From Pseudomonas sp. UBA1879 (GTDB lineage Bacteria > Pseudomonadota > Gammaproteobacteria > Pseudomonadales > Pseudomonadaceae), in NCBI RefSeq assembly GCF_002338065.1, contig NZ_DDHJ01000010.1, forward strand, positions 8,511-72,510: a stretch of DNA of 64,000 nt, read 5' to 3'. The notes beneath the pieces were generated by a model that was given only the letters and a program-made list of their open reading frames with translations, was not told the DNA's origin and made no database searches. The position numbers were made by a program, and so were the translations under genes. Each line of letters starts with the position of its first letter. Positions within the stretch are counted from its first letter, which is position 1. Shown here piece after piece: positions 25,025 through 34,291 of the stretch.

Positions 25025-28000
25025 GTGAATTCAGCGCCTCTTGTCAGCATCGTCATTCCCGCCTATCACTCACGATTCTTTCAGCGAGCGCTGCACGGTG
25101 CGCTGACCCAACGCTACGCCCACGTGGAAGTGATCGTCTGCGACGATTCCCGTGGCGACGAGATCCGCGAGATTTTCGATACCCTGACCCAAGACTCGAG
25201 CGTGCCAGCGCGTTATGTCCGGAACCCGCAGCGACTGGGTTTCATCGGCAACCTGCACGCGTGCCTTGCCGAAGCCCGGGGTGAATACATCAAGTTTCTC
25301 TGCGACGACGACCAGTTGTTCCCGCCAGCGGTGGGGATGCAGGTCGAACAGTTCGTCAAACACAGCGATGTGAGCCTTGTTCTGTCTCAGCGTCTGTTCT
25401 GGGACGCCGACGACGTTCAGTTGCCCACGCGTCTGGAGAACTCGCCGCTGTCGCCGACCAGCGCAATGTTCAAGGGCGAAGACCTGCTGAACATCGTCGA
25501 AATCTACCCGTTGAATTTTCTGGGTGGCCTGAGCAGCGCGCTGTTCCGCCGTGACGATGTGCTGAATTATTTGCCGGGCCTGACCCAATCGGGCCAGAGT
25601 TTCGCTGGCCTGCTCGACCTGGCGCTGTATGTCTGCATGATGCACAGCGGCAACGTGGCGGTGCTGAATAACGTGCTTGGCATCGAACGTCTGCATGCCG
25701 ATCGCCTCAGCCGTCAGCAGGCCATGCAGTCTTCGGTCGAGACCGAGCAGGGATGGCTGATCGAGATGATCAAGGCGCGCACCGGCGAGCCGTATCTGGG
25801 CAAAGGCTGGGTGCGCTATCAGCCGTTCACTGAGGACATGGGCGCCGAGCGCGACTGGCAGGAGCTGGCGCTGTCGCGTTCGCTGGGCACTCAGCAGACC
25901 ACTCAGGACTGGCGCGTTGGCACCAGCAGCGAGAGTTTCGCCGAGCTGTACGAACAGTGGCTGGCCTGTCGCACGCTGCGTGACGTGCAGCGCCAACAGC
26001 TGCCCAACATCCTGATGCGCTGGCCTTCGCGGCCGAAGATCGTGCCGGTGATCGTCGACCGCTTCGGCAGCCGTGCGAGTCTGGACGTGACGCTGGAGAG
26101 CCTGGACGAGCAGCTTTACGCACCCGAGCTGACGCTGGTGCTGTCCAGCGAGTGCCAGAGCGCGGCGCTGGACGGGCGCATCTTCACGCTGCCCTTGCAG
26201 GACGATGCCTGGACCCAGATCAACGGCCTGTTGCCCCAGCTGGACGGCGCGCAGTGGATCTACCTGTTGCAGGCGGGCGACCGGCTGGTCAAGCCTGCGT
26301 TGCTGATGTTGGCCGAACGCATCGCACTGAACGAGCAGTTGCGCTGCCTCTACAGCGACGAAGGCGCATTGGTCGACGGCGAGTCGGCAGAGCCGGTGTT
26401 CAAGCCTGATTTCAACCTCGACCTGCTGCGCAGCTACCCCTACGTGGGCCGATGCCTGGCCTTTCAGCGTGAGGCGATGCTGGCGCACGGCGCAATGGAC
26501 GCCCGCTATGGTGAATTGGCGCCCCATGACCTGCTCTGGCGTCTGTTTGAAGAGCGCGGGGCGGGGGCCATCGGTCATCTCAGCGAAATGACCGTGGAGT
26601 GCCGATTCCCGTTGGCCAAATGGCTGGCGTTGCCCGAGGTGCTGGAATACAACCTGGCGGTCGTCCAGGCCCATCTTCAGCGCAGCGGGATCGCCAGCGA
26701 CATCGAGCGGGATGACACCCTGCCGCTGCTCAATCGCATTCGCTACCGGCATGACACCCAGCCGTTGGTGTCGATCATGATCGTCATCAAGGACCAACTC
26801 GCGCCGTTGCAGCGTTGTGTGGAAAGCGTGTTGAACAATACCGCTTACGGGCGCTACGAGTTGCTGATCATCGACAACGGCAGCGAGCAGTCGAGCACAC
26901 GGCAATGGCTGGCGGAGATGGGGCAACTCGACCCGACGCGGCTGCGCGTGCTGTCCTTTCAAGGCGATGCCGATCATGCCGCGTTGTACAACGCGGCTGC
27001 GGCCGACGCGCGGGGCGATTACCTGCTGTTGTTCAGCCCGTATTCGGTGGTCACCCATGGCAACTGGCTTGACGAAATGCTCGATCAGGCGCGACGGCCG
27101 GAAGTCGGGGTGGTAGGACCGAAGCTGTTCGGTCCGGACGGCAGGGTCGTTCACGCCGGGATGATTCTCGGCCTGCACGGTCCTGCGGGGTTACCGTTTG
27201 GCGGTGAAACCCTGCAGGCGGGCGGGTACATGCATCGTCTGCAAGTGGTCCACGACCTGAGTGCGGTCGGCGTCGACTGCTTCATGGTGCGCCGTTCGTT
27301 GTTCGAGCGCCTTGACGGGCTGGACGATGCGCAGTTCGGATGCAGCCTGAGCCCGGTGGATTTTTGCCTGCGGGTGCGTGAGTCCGGCCATCTCGTGGTG
27401 TGGACGCCACAGGCGTTGGTGGCTCAGGGCGCGCGGCCTGCCGTGACGGCTGACGCCGACCGCGTTAAACGCCAGGAGGACGAGAACCAGCGTTTCTACT
27501 TGCGCTGGCTGCCGTGGGTCGCGCGGGACCCTGCGTACAACCCGAACCTCTCGCTGAAGAGTCTGGGCGCGGCCAGCTTTGGTCTGGAGCCGGGGCTCAA
27601 AAGCGGCTGGACGCCCTTCGCCGGCGCGCATTTGCCGAAAGTCCTGGCCCTGCCGATCAACGCTTCGGCCATCGGGCACTACCGCGTCACCGAACCGATG
27701 ATCGCGCTGGAGTCCGCAGGCCGGGCCGCCGGAATCATCAGCTACGCCCATCCGGATTTGATCGAGGTCGAGCGTCATTCCCCTGACATCATGGTCCTGC
27801 AAGGCCGTTACAGTCAGTTGCGGGTCGATGAAATCGTCGACCTGAAAACCTATTCCAACGCACGGCGCATCTACGAACTGGATGATTATGTGATCCACGT
27901 GCCGAAGAAAAACGAACACGTTCGCGGCATGCCGGACAGCCAGGAGATGGAGCGGCTGGTGCGCCGTGGCATTTCGTTGTGTGACCGGGTGGTGGTGTCC

Positions 28001-28624
28001 ACGCAGCCACTGGCTGACGCGTTGTCCTCGATGCATCACGACATCCGCGTGGTGCCGAACATGCTGACACCGGCCCTGTGGCAAGACCTGCGCAGCGTAC
28101 GCCGTGCCGGTCGCAAACCCCGGGTGGGCTGGGGTGGCGGCACGAGTCACACCGGCGATCTGGAGATCATCGCCGAGGTTGTGCGCCTGCTCGCCGACGA
28201 GGTCGACTGGGTGTTCTTCGGCATGTGCCCGCCGGCCTTGCGGCCCTATGTGCACGAGTTTTACCCGGTCATCCCGCTGGACATGTACCCGGCGAAACTG
28301 GCCAGCCTGAACCTGGACCTGGCATTGGCGCCGTTGGAAAAACACATCTTCAACGACTGCAAGAGCAACCTGCGCCTGCTGGAATACGGCGCCTGCGGCT
28401 ACCCGGTCATCTGCACGGAAACGGCGGCGTATCAAGGCTACCTGCCACGCACCCGCATCCTGACCAACAGCACCGAAGAATGGCTCGACGCGATCCGCAG
28501 CCACCTCGCCGACCCGGACGCCAGCTACCGCCAGGGCGACGCACTGCGCGATGTCGTCAGACGCGACTTCATGCTCCGCGAAGACAATCTGCAGCATTGG
28601 GTGAATGGCTGGCTGGCGGACTGA
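25025..28624 (+). CDS. Large flagellin glycosyltransferase, Fgt1-like, three glycosyltransferase modules
   Basis: The 1199-residue protein has an N-terminal GT2 domain (PLVSIVIPAYHSRFF, metal motif DDD at 94-96). Two middle GT2-like modules follow at ~370-560 and ~585-840. A C-terminal GT-B/GT4-like domain occupies ~880-1199 (GRKPRVGWGGGTSHTGDLEI, LEYGACGYPVI). In the third module, where relatives have NNDT, it reads SPYS (671-674), so this module is probably not catalytic. It lies directly after flgL, the place of fgt1 in the P. syringae flagellin glycosylation island. The GTG at 25025 lacks a strong ribosome site. Sugar specificity is unknown; transfer to flagellin is inferred from position. 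Confidence 0.85.
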   Translation: MNSAPLVSIVIPAYHSRFFQRALHGALTQRYAHVEVIVCDDSRGDEIREIFDTLTQDSSVPARYVRNPQRLGFIGNLHACLAEARGEYIKFLCDDDQLFPPAVGMQVEQFVKHSDVSLVLSQRLFWDADDVQLPTRLENSPLSPTSAMFKGEDLLNIVEIYPLNFLGGLSSALFRRDDVLNYLPGLTQSGQSFAGLLDLALYVCMMHSGNVAVLNNVLGIERLHADRLSRQQAMQSSVETEQGWLIEMIKARTGEPYLGKGWVRYQPFTEDMGAERDWQELALSRSLGTQQTTQDWRVGTSSESFAELYEQWLACRTLRDVQRQQLPNILMRWPSRPKIVPVIVDRFGSRASLDVTLESLDEQLYAPELTLVLSSECQSAALDGRIFTLPLQDDAWTQINGLLPQLDGAQWIYLLQAGDRLVKPALLMLAERIALNEQLRCLYSDEGALVDGESAEPVFKPDFNLDLLRSYPYVGRCLAFQREAMLAHGAMDARYGELAPHDLLWRLFEERGAGAIGHLSEMTVECRFPLAKWLALPEVLEYNLAVVQAHLQRSGIASDIERDDTLPLLNRIRYRHDTQPLVSIMIVIKDQLAPLQRCVESVLNNTAYGRYELLIIDNGSEQSSTRQWLAEMGQLDPTRLRVLSFQGDADHAALYNAAAADARGDYLLLFSPYSVVTHGNWLDEMLDQARRPEVGVVGPKLFGPDGRVVHAGMILGLHGPAGLPFGGETLQAGGYMHRLQVVHDLSAVGVDCFMVRRSLFERLDGLDDAQFGCSLSPVDFCLRVRESGHLVVWTPQALVAQGARPAVTADADRVKRQEDENQRFYLRWLPWVARDPAYNPNLSLKSLGAASFGLEPGLKSGWTPFAGAHLPKVLALPINASAIGHYRVTEPMIALESAGRAAGIISYAHPDLIEVERHSPDIMVLQGRYSQLRVDEIVDLKTYSNARRIYELDDYVIHVPKKNEHVRGMPDSQEMERLVRRGISLCDRVVVSTQPLADALSSMHHDIRVVPNMLTPALWQDLRSVRRAGRKPRVGWGGGTSHTGDLEIIAEVVRLLADEVDWVFFGMCPPALRPYVHEFYPVIPLDMYPAKLASLNLDLALAPLEKHIFNDCKSNLRLLEYGACGYPVICTETAAYQGYLPRTRILTNSTEEWLDAIRSHLADPDASYRQGDALRDVVRRDFMLREDNLQHWVNGWLAD

Positions 28625-28665
28625 CTGCGAACCGTCGATCCCATATGCACACACCGGTGGTGCGT

Positions 28666-29495
28666 CTGACACACCGCCTCGCGGCCGTCGTGCCTCCGGC
28701 TGCTCCTACAGCGTCCGCGGTGTGCTGGGATTTTGCGAACGACTCACACTCCGCGAGAGTCGGCGTGCTGGGGACTCACACACTATGCACACGCCGCAGT
28801 CCGTAGGAGCCGCCGGAGGGACGACGGCCGCGAAGCGGTATCACGGACGCTGGTGGTGCGCCTGACACACCGCCTCGCGGCCGTCGTGCCTCCGGCTGCT
28901 CCTACAGCGTCCGCGGTGTGCTGGGATTTTGCGAACGACTCACACTCCGCGAGAGTCGGCGTGCTGGGGACTCACACACCATGCACACGCCGCAGTCCGT
29001 AGGAGCCGCCGGAGGGACGACGGCCGCGAAGCGCTATCACGGACGCCGGTGTTGCGCCTGACACACCGCCTCGCGGCCGTCGTGCCTCCGGCTGCTCCTA
29101 CAGCGTCCGCGGTGTGCTGGGATTTTGCGAACGACTCACACTCCGCGAGAGTCGGCGTGCTGGGGACCCACAAACCATGCACACGCCGCAGTCCGTAGGA
29201 GCCGCCGGAGGGACGACGGCCGCGAAGCGGTATCACGGACGCTGGAGGTGCGTCTGACACACCGCCTCGCGGCCGTCGTGCCTCCGGCTGCTCCTACAGC
29301 GTCCGCGGTGTGCTGGGATTTTGCGAACGACTCACACTCCGCGAGAGTCGGCGTGCTGGGGACTCACACACTATGTACACGCCGCAGTCCGTAGGAGCCG
29401 CCGGAGGCACGACGGCCGCGAAGCGGTATACGGACGCTGGTGGTGCGCCTGACACACCGCCTCGCGGCCGTCGTCCGCCGGCATCTCCTACAAGG
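28666..29495. repeat. Tandem array of a 196-bp unit, four full copies and one partial, built on facing REP arms
   Basis: The phrase CTGACACACCGCCTCGCGG recurs at 28666, 28862, 29058, 29254 and 29449, giving steps of 196, 196, 196 and 195. Each unit holds CTCGCGGCCGTCGTGCCTCC on one side and its inverted partner GTAGGAGCCGCCGGAGGGAC on the other, with an identical ~100-base middle part (GTGTGCTGGGATTTTGCGAA). No gene is supported in 28625-29813. Short open frames in the array repeat with the unit and are not genes. Confidence 0.92.
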
Positions 29496-29503
29496 TCGTG
29501 CAT

Positions 29504-29569
29504 AGGTCTTCAATTCTGCGATCGATGTCGTAGCCGTGGGAGCCGGCTTGCTGGCGAATGCGGTTGCTC
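29504..29569. repeat. Copy of the REPIN-type element also present before flgB
   Basis: GGTCGTGCATAGGTC and the following ~30 bases match 10029-10071. The flanks CTCCTAC and GTGGGAGCCGGCTTGCTGGC are facing REP arms. It abuts the tandem array. 29570-29654 shows nothing further. Confidence 0.7.
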
Positions 29570-29654
29570 GGCTTTACATCCTCAGGTCTGGCACACCCAG
29601 ATCGCCACCCCCCTGCGCCTGTCATCAACCCCGATGAATTCCCCTCCAAAAAAC

Positions 29655-29671
29655 TGGCGCGGTTCGTGCAA
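29655..29671 (+). promoter_or_regulatory. Candidate sigma-54 promoter for the sugar operon
   Basis: TGGCGCGGTTCGTGCAA keeps GG and GC at -24/-12 spacing but deviates at two consensus positions. It would give a leader of about 130 bases before the first sugar gene. Confidence 0.4.
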
Positions 29672-29813
29672 GTCCTCCTGATATCGCCATAAATCGTGCG
29701 TTGCGTGTGCCGTTCATGCGGATTCGAACAACGGACGATTCGGTCGTTTGACGTTCGGGCACACCTTTCGCGCAAGCGCGGCGGCGCGCTGTCGGGACAG
29801 GAGGAGTAGGCAG

Positions 29814-30587
29814 GTGAAGGCAATTATTCTGGCGGGTGGGTTGGGGACTCGGATCAGTGAGGAATCCCATCTCAAGCCCAAACCCATGATCGAGATCGGC
29901 GGAAAGCCAATTCTCTGGCACATCATGAAGCAGTACTCCGCCCACGGCATTCACGACTTCGTGATCTGCCTCGGCTACAAGGGCTACGCGATCAAGGACT
30001 TCTTCGCCAACTACTTCCTGCACACCTCTGACGTGACGTTCGACATGCGCAACAACCGCATGGACGTCCACGAAAACTACAGCGAGCCCTGGCGCGTGAC
30101 GCTGGTCGACACCGGCGAAGACACCCTCACCGGCGGCCGTCTCAAGCGCGTGCGCAAGTACGTGGAAGACGACGAAGCGTTCTGCTTCACCTACGGCGAC
30201 GGCGTCTCTGACCTGAACATCGGCGCGTTGGTGGATTTCCATTTGCAGCACGGCAAGCTGGCCACGGTCACCGCCGTTCAGCCCCCTGGCCGTTACGGCG
30301 CGCTCAATTGCCTGGGCGACAGCGTGACCGGCTTCACCGAAAAACCGCCAGGCGACGGTGGCTGGATCAATGGCGGCTTCTTCGTGCTGTCGCCGAAAGT
30401 CATTCCCTACATCGAGCACGACCAGACGCCATGGGAGTCCGAGCCGTTGGCGCGCCTCGCCACGGAAGGCGAACTCAAGGCGTTCGAACACGCGGGTTTC
30501 TGGCACCCGATGGACACCTTGCGTGACAAGAATCACCTCGAAGACCTGTGGCAGCGCGGGGAGGCCCCTTGGAAAAGCTGGGCGTGA
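29814..30587 (+). CDS. rfbF: Glucose-1-phosphate cytidylyltransferase
   Basis: The enzyme makes CDP-glucose from CTP and glucose-1-phosphate. The 257-residue protein has the nucleotidyltransferase signature KAIILAGGLGTRISEES at the N-terminus, KPMIEIGGKPILWHIMK, FTYGDGVSDLN and the ending FWHPMDTLRDKNHLEDLW, all typical of RfbF. The start is a GTG at 29814 with GGAGG ten bases before it. It is the first of a long run of overlapping genes, and the next gene begins inside its 3' end. Confidence 0.93.
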   Translation: MKAIILAGGLGTRISEESHLKPKPMIEIGGKPILWHIMKQYSAHGIHDFVICLGYKGYAIKDFFANYFLHTSDVTFDMRNNRMDVHENYSEPWRVTLVDTGEDTLTGGRLKRVRKYVEDDEAFCFTYGDGVSDLNIGALVDFHLQHGKLATVTAVQPPGRYGALNCLGDSVTGFTEKPPGDGGWINGGFFVLSPKVIPYIEHDQTPWESEPLARLATEGELKAFEHAGFWHPMDTLRDKNHLEDLWQRGEAPWKSWA

Positions 30588-31651
30588 ACCCCGACTTCTG
30601 GCGCGGCAAGCGGGTCTTGCTCACCGGCCATACCGGTTTCAAAGGCAGCTGGCTGTCGCTGTGGCTGGCCCGCATGGGCGCGCAGGTCACCGGTTTCGCG
30701 CTGGACCCTGGTACCGAACCGAGCCTGTTTGAACTGGCCTGTGTCAGTGAAGGACTGGACGACCAGCGCGGTGACTTGCGCGACCTCGGCACCTTGCTCG
30801 AGCTGATCGCCCGCGCTCAGCCGGAAATCGTTCTGCACCTGGCCGCGCAGCCGTTGGTGCGCGAGGGCTATCGTGATCCGCTCGGCACCTATTCCACCAA
30901 CGTCATGGGCACGCTGAACCTGCTGGACGCGATTCGTCAGGTGGGCGGCGTGCGCGCCTGTGTATTGGTCACCACTGACAAGGTCTACGCGAATCAGGAA
31001 TGGCTGTGGCCCTATCGGGAAAACGAACCCTTGGGCGGCCACGACCCGTACAGCAGCAGCAAAGCCTGTTGCGAACTGCTGGCGCAATCCTACGCCGCGT
31101 CGTTTTTTCCTGCCGACGGTTACGCCGAGCACGGACTGGCGCTGGCCACGGCACGGGCGGGCAATGTACTGGGCGGCGGTGATTTCGCCCCCGAGCGTCT
31201 GATTCCCGACGTGCTCAAAGCCTGGTCGGCCGACGAACCGGTGACCCTGCGCTATCCGCAGGCCGTGCGCCCGTGGCAACACGCGCTGGAGCCGCTGGCG
31301 GGGTATTTGCTGTTGGCGGAACGGCTCTACGAACACGGGCCGGACTACGCGGGCGCCTGGAATTTCGGGCCGAGCGACGACGACATGTGCTCGGTCGGCG
31401 ATGTCGTGGCGACCCTCGCCAGACACTGGCCCCAAGCGCCGGGTTTGCGCGTCGAGCCCAGCGACATGCATGAGGCCGGTTTGCTGCGACTGGACAGCGC
31501 CCGGGCCCGGCAGCGCCTGCAATGGAAACCCCGCTGGTCCCTGGAACAGTGCCTGCAGCACACCGTGGATTGGCACCTGGCCTGGCAACGGGGTGAGGAC
31601 ATGCACGATTTCACTCAGCGCCAGTTGGCGTTGTACACGGAGGCCGCGTGA
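30569..31651 (+). CDS. rfbG: CDP-glucose 4,6-dehydratase
   Basis: RfbG converts CDP-glucose to CDP-4-keto-6-deoxyglucose. It is an extended short-chain dehydrogenase with the NAD loop TGHTGFKGSWLSLWL, the TTDKVYANQEW segment and the catalytic Y-x-x-x-K in DPYSSSKACCE. I favour the TTG at 30569 (360 residues) because GGGGAGG precedes it; a GTG at 30584, overlapping the rfbF stop, is the alternative. It overlaps rfbF, so translation is coupled. Confidence 0.92.
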   Translation: MEKLGVNPDFWRGKRVLLTGHTGFKGSWLSLWLARMGAQVTGFALDPGTEPSLFELACVSEGLDDQRGDLRDLGTLLELIARAQPEIVLHLAAQPLVREGYRDPLGTYSTNVMGTLNLLDAIRQVGGVRACVLVTTDKVYANQEWLWPYRENEPLGGHDPYSSSKACCELLAQSYAASFFPADGYAEHGLALATARAGNVLGGGDFAPERLIPDVLKAWSADEPVTLRYPQAVRPWQHALEPLAGYLLLAERLYEHGPDYAGAWNFGPSDDDMCSVGDVVATLARHWPQAPGLRVEPSDMHEAGLLRLDSARARQRLQWKPRWSLEQCLQHTVDWHLAWQRGEDMHDFTQRQLALYTEAA

Positions 31652-32208
31652 GCGACATGCAGCTGGTCGCATTGCCGCTGGCCGGCCTGTTCAGCCTGGA
31701 GCATCGGCGTCATGCCGACGCCCGCGGACACTTCAGCCGCCTGTTTTGCGAAGGCAGCCTGAGCGCATTGGGTCGTCCGTTCCACATTCGCCAGATCAAT
31801 CATTCGTGCACGGCGCAACGGGGCAGTGTGCGCGGGCTTCACTACCAGACCGCCGCACAGCCGGAAGCCAAATTGATCACCTGCCTGCGCGGTGAAGTGT
31901 GGGACGTGGCCGTGGATCTGAACCCGGAATCGGCGACCTTTCTCCACTGGCACGCCGAGCACCTGGTGGCCGGTGACGGGCGCAGTCTGTTGATTCCGGA
32001 AGGGTTCGCCCACGGCTTTCAAGCGCTCAGCGATGACGCGCAATTGCTGTACCTGCACAGCGCCGACTACGCCCCCGAGCATGAAGCCGGGTTGTCGGTG
32101 CACGACCCTCGGCTGGCCATCCAATGGCCGTTGCCTGTCAAGAATCTGTCGGCCCGCGACGCGTCCCATCCGTTGCTGACCCCATCCTACGCCGGAGTGC
32201 GTCTATGA
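31648..32208 (+). CDS. dTDP-4-dehydrorhamnose 3,5-epimerase-like protein (RmlC family)
   Basis: The 186-residue cupin-like protein resembles RmlC, with RGHFSRLFCEGSL, QINHSCTAQRGSVRGLHYQ (catalytic His in RGLHYQ), GEVWDVAVDLNP and IPEGFAHGFQAL. In this context it should epimerise the 4-keto sugar made by RfbG, that is, a CDP rather than a dTDP substrate; this is inference. It overlaps rfbG by four bases (GTGA) and its neighbour downstream by four (ATGA). A second start is the ATG nine bases later. Confidence 0.85.
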   Translation: MSDMQLVALPLAGLFSLEHRRHADARGHFSRLFCEGSLSALGRPFHIRQINHSCTAQRGSVRGLHYQTAAQPEAKLITCLRGEVWDVAVDLNPESATFLHWHAEHLVAGDGRSLLIPEGFAHGFQALSDDAQLLYLHSADYAPEHEAGLSVHDPRLAIQWPLPVKNLSARDASHPLLTPSYAGVRL

Positions 32209-33428
32209 ACTGCCGTGGCTGCGGCGCTCGTCTGAGCCTGCCCCTGATCGACCTCGGGACGTCGCCCCCGTCCAATGCGTACCTGCGTGCCGAGCAACTG
32301 ACACAGGCCGAGCAGTGGGTGCCGCTGAAGGTTGACGTCTGCGAGGCCTGCTGGCTGGTGCAGACCAACGATTACACCAGCGCCCACAGCCTGTTCGACG
32401 CCGAGTACGCCTACTTCAGTTCCTATTCCAGTTCGTGGCTGAACCATGCGCAGCAGTACGTCGCGCAGATGGTCGAGCGCTTCGGCCTGAACGCCGACAG
32501 CCGCGTGGTGGAAATCGCCGCCAACGACGGTTACCTGCTGCAATACGTCAAGGCGCGGGGCATCCCTTGCCTGGGCGTCGAGCCCACCCGCAGCACCGCC
32601 GACGCCGCCCGTGCGAAAGGGCTGGAGATTCGCGAGGTGTTTTTCGGCAAGGAGAGCGCCGCTGCTTTGTGCGACGAAGGCTGGGCGGCCGACCTGATGG
32701 CCGCCAACAACGTGCTGGCCCATGTGCCGGACATCAATGATTTCCTGTCGGGTTTCGCGACGCTGCTCAAGCCGTCGGGCGTCGCCACGTTCGAATTCCC
32801 GCAACTGCTGACGCTGATGGCGGGCGGTCAATTCGACACCCTGTACCACGAACACTATTCATACCTGTCGCTGACCTCCGTCGAAACGCTGTGCGCGCGC
32901 AACGGCTTGCAGGTGTTCGACGTTGCCGACCTGCCGACCCACGGCGGTTCGCTGCGGGTGTTCGTGCAGCGTATCGACGGCGCGCAACCCCGTTCGCCTG
33001 CGGTCGCGCAACAGCTGGAAAAAGAGCTGAACGCCGGGATCAGGACCCGTGCGTATTACGCCACGTTGGCGCCGGCGGCCGAACGCATCAAATTTCAACT
33101 GCTCGACTTCCTGCTCAAAGCGAAAGCCGAGGGCAAGCGCGTCGTCGGTTACGGCGCGGCGGCCAAAGGCAACACCTTGCTCAACTACGCCGGGGTCAAG
33201 GCTGACCTGCTGCCGTGGGTCGCCGACGCCAACCCGCACAAGCAAGGCAAATTTCTGCCGGGCAGCCGCATTCCGGTGGTCGCGCCGGAACGCCTGATCG
33301 AAGAACAGCCCGATTACGTGCTGGTGCTGCCGTGGAACCTGATCAATGAGGTCAGCGAACAGCTCGCGGTCGTGAAGGGCTGGGGTGGTCGTTTTGTCAT
33401 CGCCGTGCCTGAGCTGAGCGTGTTGTGA
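32205..33428 (+). CDS. SAM-dependent sugar C-methyltransferase with zinc-binding N-terminus
   Basis: The 407-residue protein has the architecture of the TylC3/NovU/TcaB9 sugar C-methyltransferases. A zinc site has four cysteines (C3, C6, C46, C49). A class I SAM domain follows (VVEIAANDGYLLQYV, then TLYHEHYSYLSLTS with the conserved Y-H-E-H), and then a C-terminal domain with GYGAAAKGNTLLNY and the end VLPWNL. Such enzymes methylate C3 of 4-keto sugars. It would act on the keto sugar from rfbG and the epimerase. Overlap ATGA with the previous gene and GTGA with the next shows coupling. Confidence 0.88.
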   Translation: MNCRGCGARLSLPLIDLGTSPPSNAYLRAEQLTQAEQWVPLKVDVCEACWLVQTNDYTSAHSLFDAEYAYFSSYSSSWLNHAQQYVAQMVERFGLNADSRVVEIAANDGYLLQYVKARGIPCLGVEPTRSTADAARAKGLEIREVFFGKESAAALCDEGWAADLMAANNVLAHVPDINDFLSGFATLLKPSGVATFEFPQLLTLMAGGQFDTLYHEHYSYLSLTSVETLCARNGLQVFDVADLPTHGGSLRVFVQRIDGAQPRSPAVAQQLEKELNAGIRTRAYYATLAPAAERIKFQLLDFLLKAKAEGKRVVGYGAAAKGNTLLNYAGVKADLLPWVADANPHKQGKFLPGSRIPVVAPERLIEEQPDYVLVLPWNLINEVSEQLAVVKGWGGRFVIAVPELSVL

Positions 33429-34291
33429 ACGGCGCCAAAGTACTCCTGACCGGCGCGACGGGATTCGTCGGACGCCATCTGGCCAGTGCGTTGCTCGAAC
33501 GCGGGTTTCAGGTGCGCGCCGTCGCCCGCAACGTCGACGTCGCTCGACGCATGCCGTGGTTCGCTGACGTCGATTGGGTCGCCGCCGACCTTCACGATCC
33601 CGGCCTGGATGTCGCGGCGCTTACCGAGGGCATCAGTGCCCTGGCGCACCTGGCTTGGCCTGGCCTGCCGAATTACGGCGGGCTGTTCCACTTCGAACGC
33701 AATTTGCCGGCGGACTACGCCTTCATTCGCCAAGTGGTGGCAGCGGGTGTCAAACACGTGCTGGTCACCGGCACCTGTTTCGAATACGGCTTGCAAAGCG
33801 GCTCGCTTGACGAAGCGTGCATGGCGCAACCGGCCAACCCCTATGGCCTGGCGAAAAATACCTTGAGGCTGTTTCTCGAATCTCTGGCCCGTCAGCAGCC
33901 GTTCACCCTGCAATGGGCGCGACTGTTTTACCTCCATGGCGAAGGGCAGAATCCCAACAGCCTGCTGGCCAGCCTGGAGCGCGCCATCGATGAAAAGGCC
34001 GCGTCGTTCGACATGTCCGCAGGCGAGCAGCTGCGCGATTACCTGCCTATCGCGACGGCAGCCGGCCACTTGGCGGCCCTGCTGCTGCACCCCGAGTTCA
34101 GCGGCGTGGTCAACGTCAGCAGCGGTCAGCCGGTGTCGGTGCGACGGCTGGTGGAACAACGCCTCGCCGCCCGTGGCTCATCCCTGTCCCTGAACCTGGG
34201 GGCATTCGGCTATTCGCCTCACGAGCCGATGGCGTTCTGGGGAAACTGCGAACGTTTGCAACAGATACTGGGAGCCCACTATGTGGCATGA
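33425..34291 (+). CDS. NAD(P)-dependent epimerase/reductase of sugar nucleotides
   Basis: The 288-residue protein is a short-chain dehydrogenase with the Rossmann loop LLTGATGFVGRHLASAL, TGTCFEYG, the catalytic Y-x-x-x-K in NPYGLAKNTL, and WARLFYLHGEGQ. The neighbours suggest that it reduces the 4-keto group to finish a CDP-6-deoxyhexose; an epimerase role is the alternative. The start is a GTG overlapping the stop of the methyltransferase gene. Confidence 0.8.
   Translation: MNGAKVLLTGATGFVGRHLASALLERGFQVRAVARNVDVARRMPWFADVDWVAADLHDPGLDVAALTEGISALAHLAWPGLPNYGGLFHFERNLPADYAFIRQVVAAGVKHVLVTGTCFEYGLQSGSLDEACMAQPANPYGLAKNTLRLFLESLARQQPFTLQWARLFYLHGEGQNPNSLLASLERAIDEKAASFDMSAGEQLRDYLPIATAAGHLAALLLHPEFSGVVNVSSGQPVSVRRLVEQRLAARGSSLSLNLGAFGYSPHEPMAFWGNCERLQQILGAHYVA

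Noticed and set aside
28605..29394. A series of similar ~89-codon frames in the 196-bp array
   Set aside because: They repeat only because the DNA repeats. They have no ribosome sites and no sensible protein composition.
28666..29495. Possible CRISPR array
   Set aside because: The units are 196 bp and contain no unique spacers of 30-40 bp. Each holds facing REP arms, and no cas gene is present.
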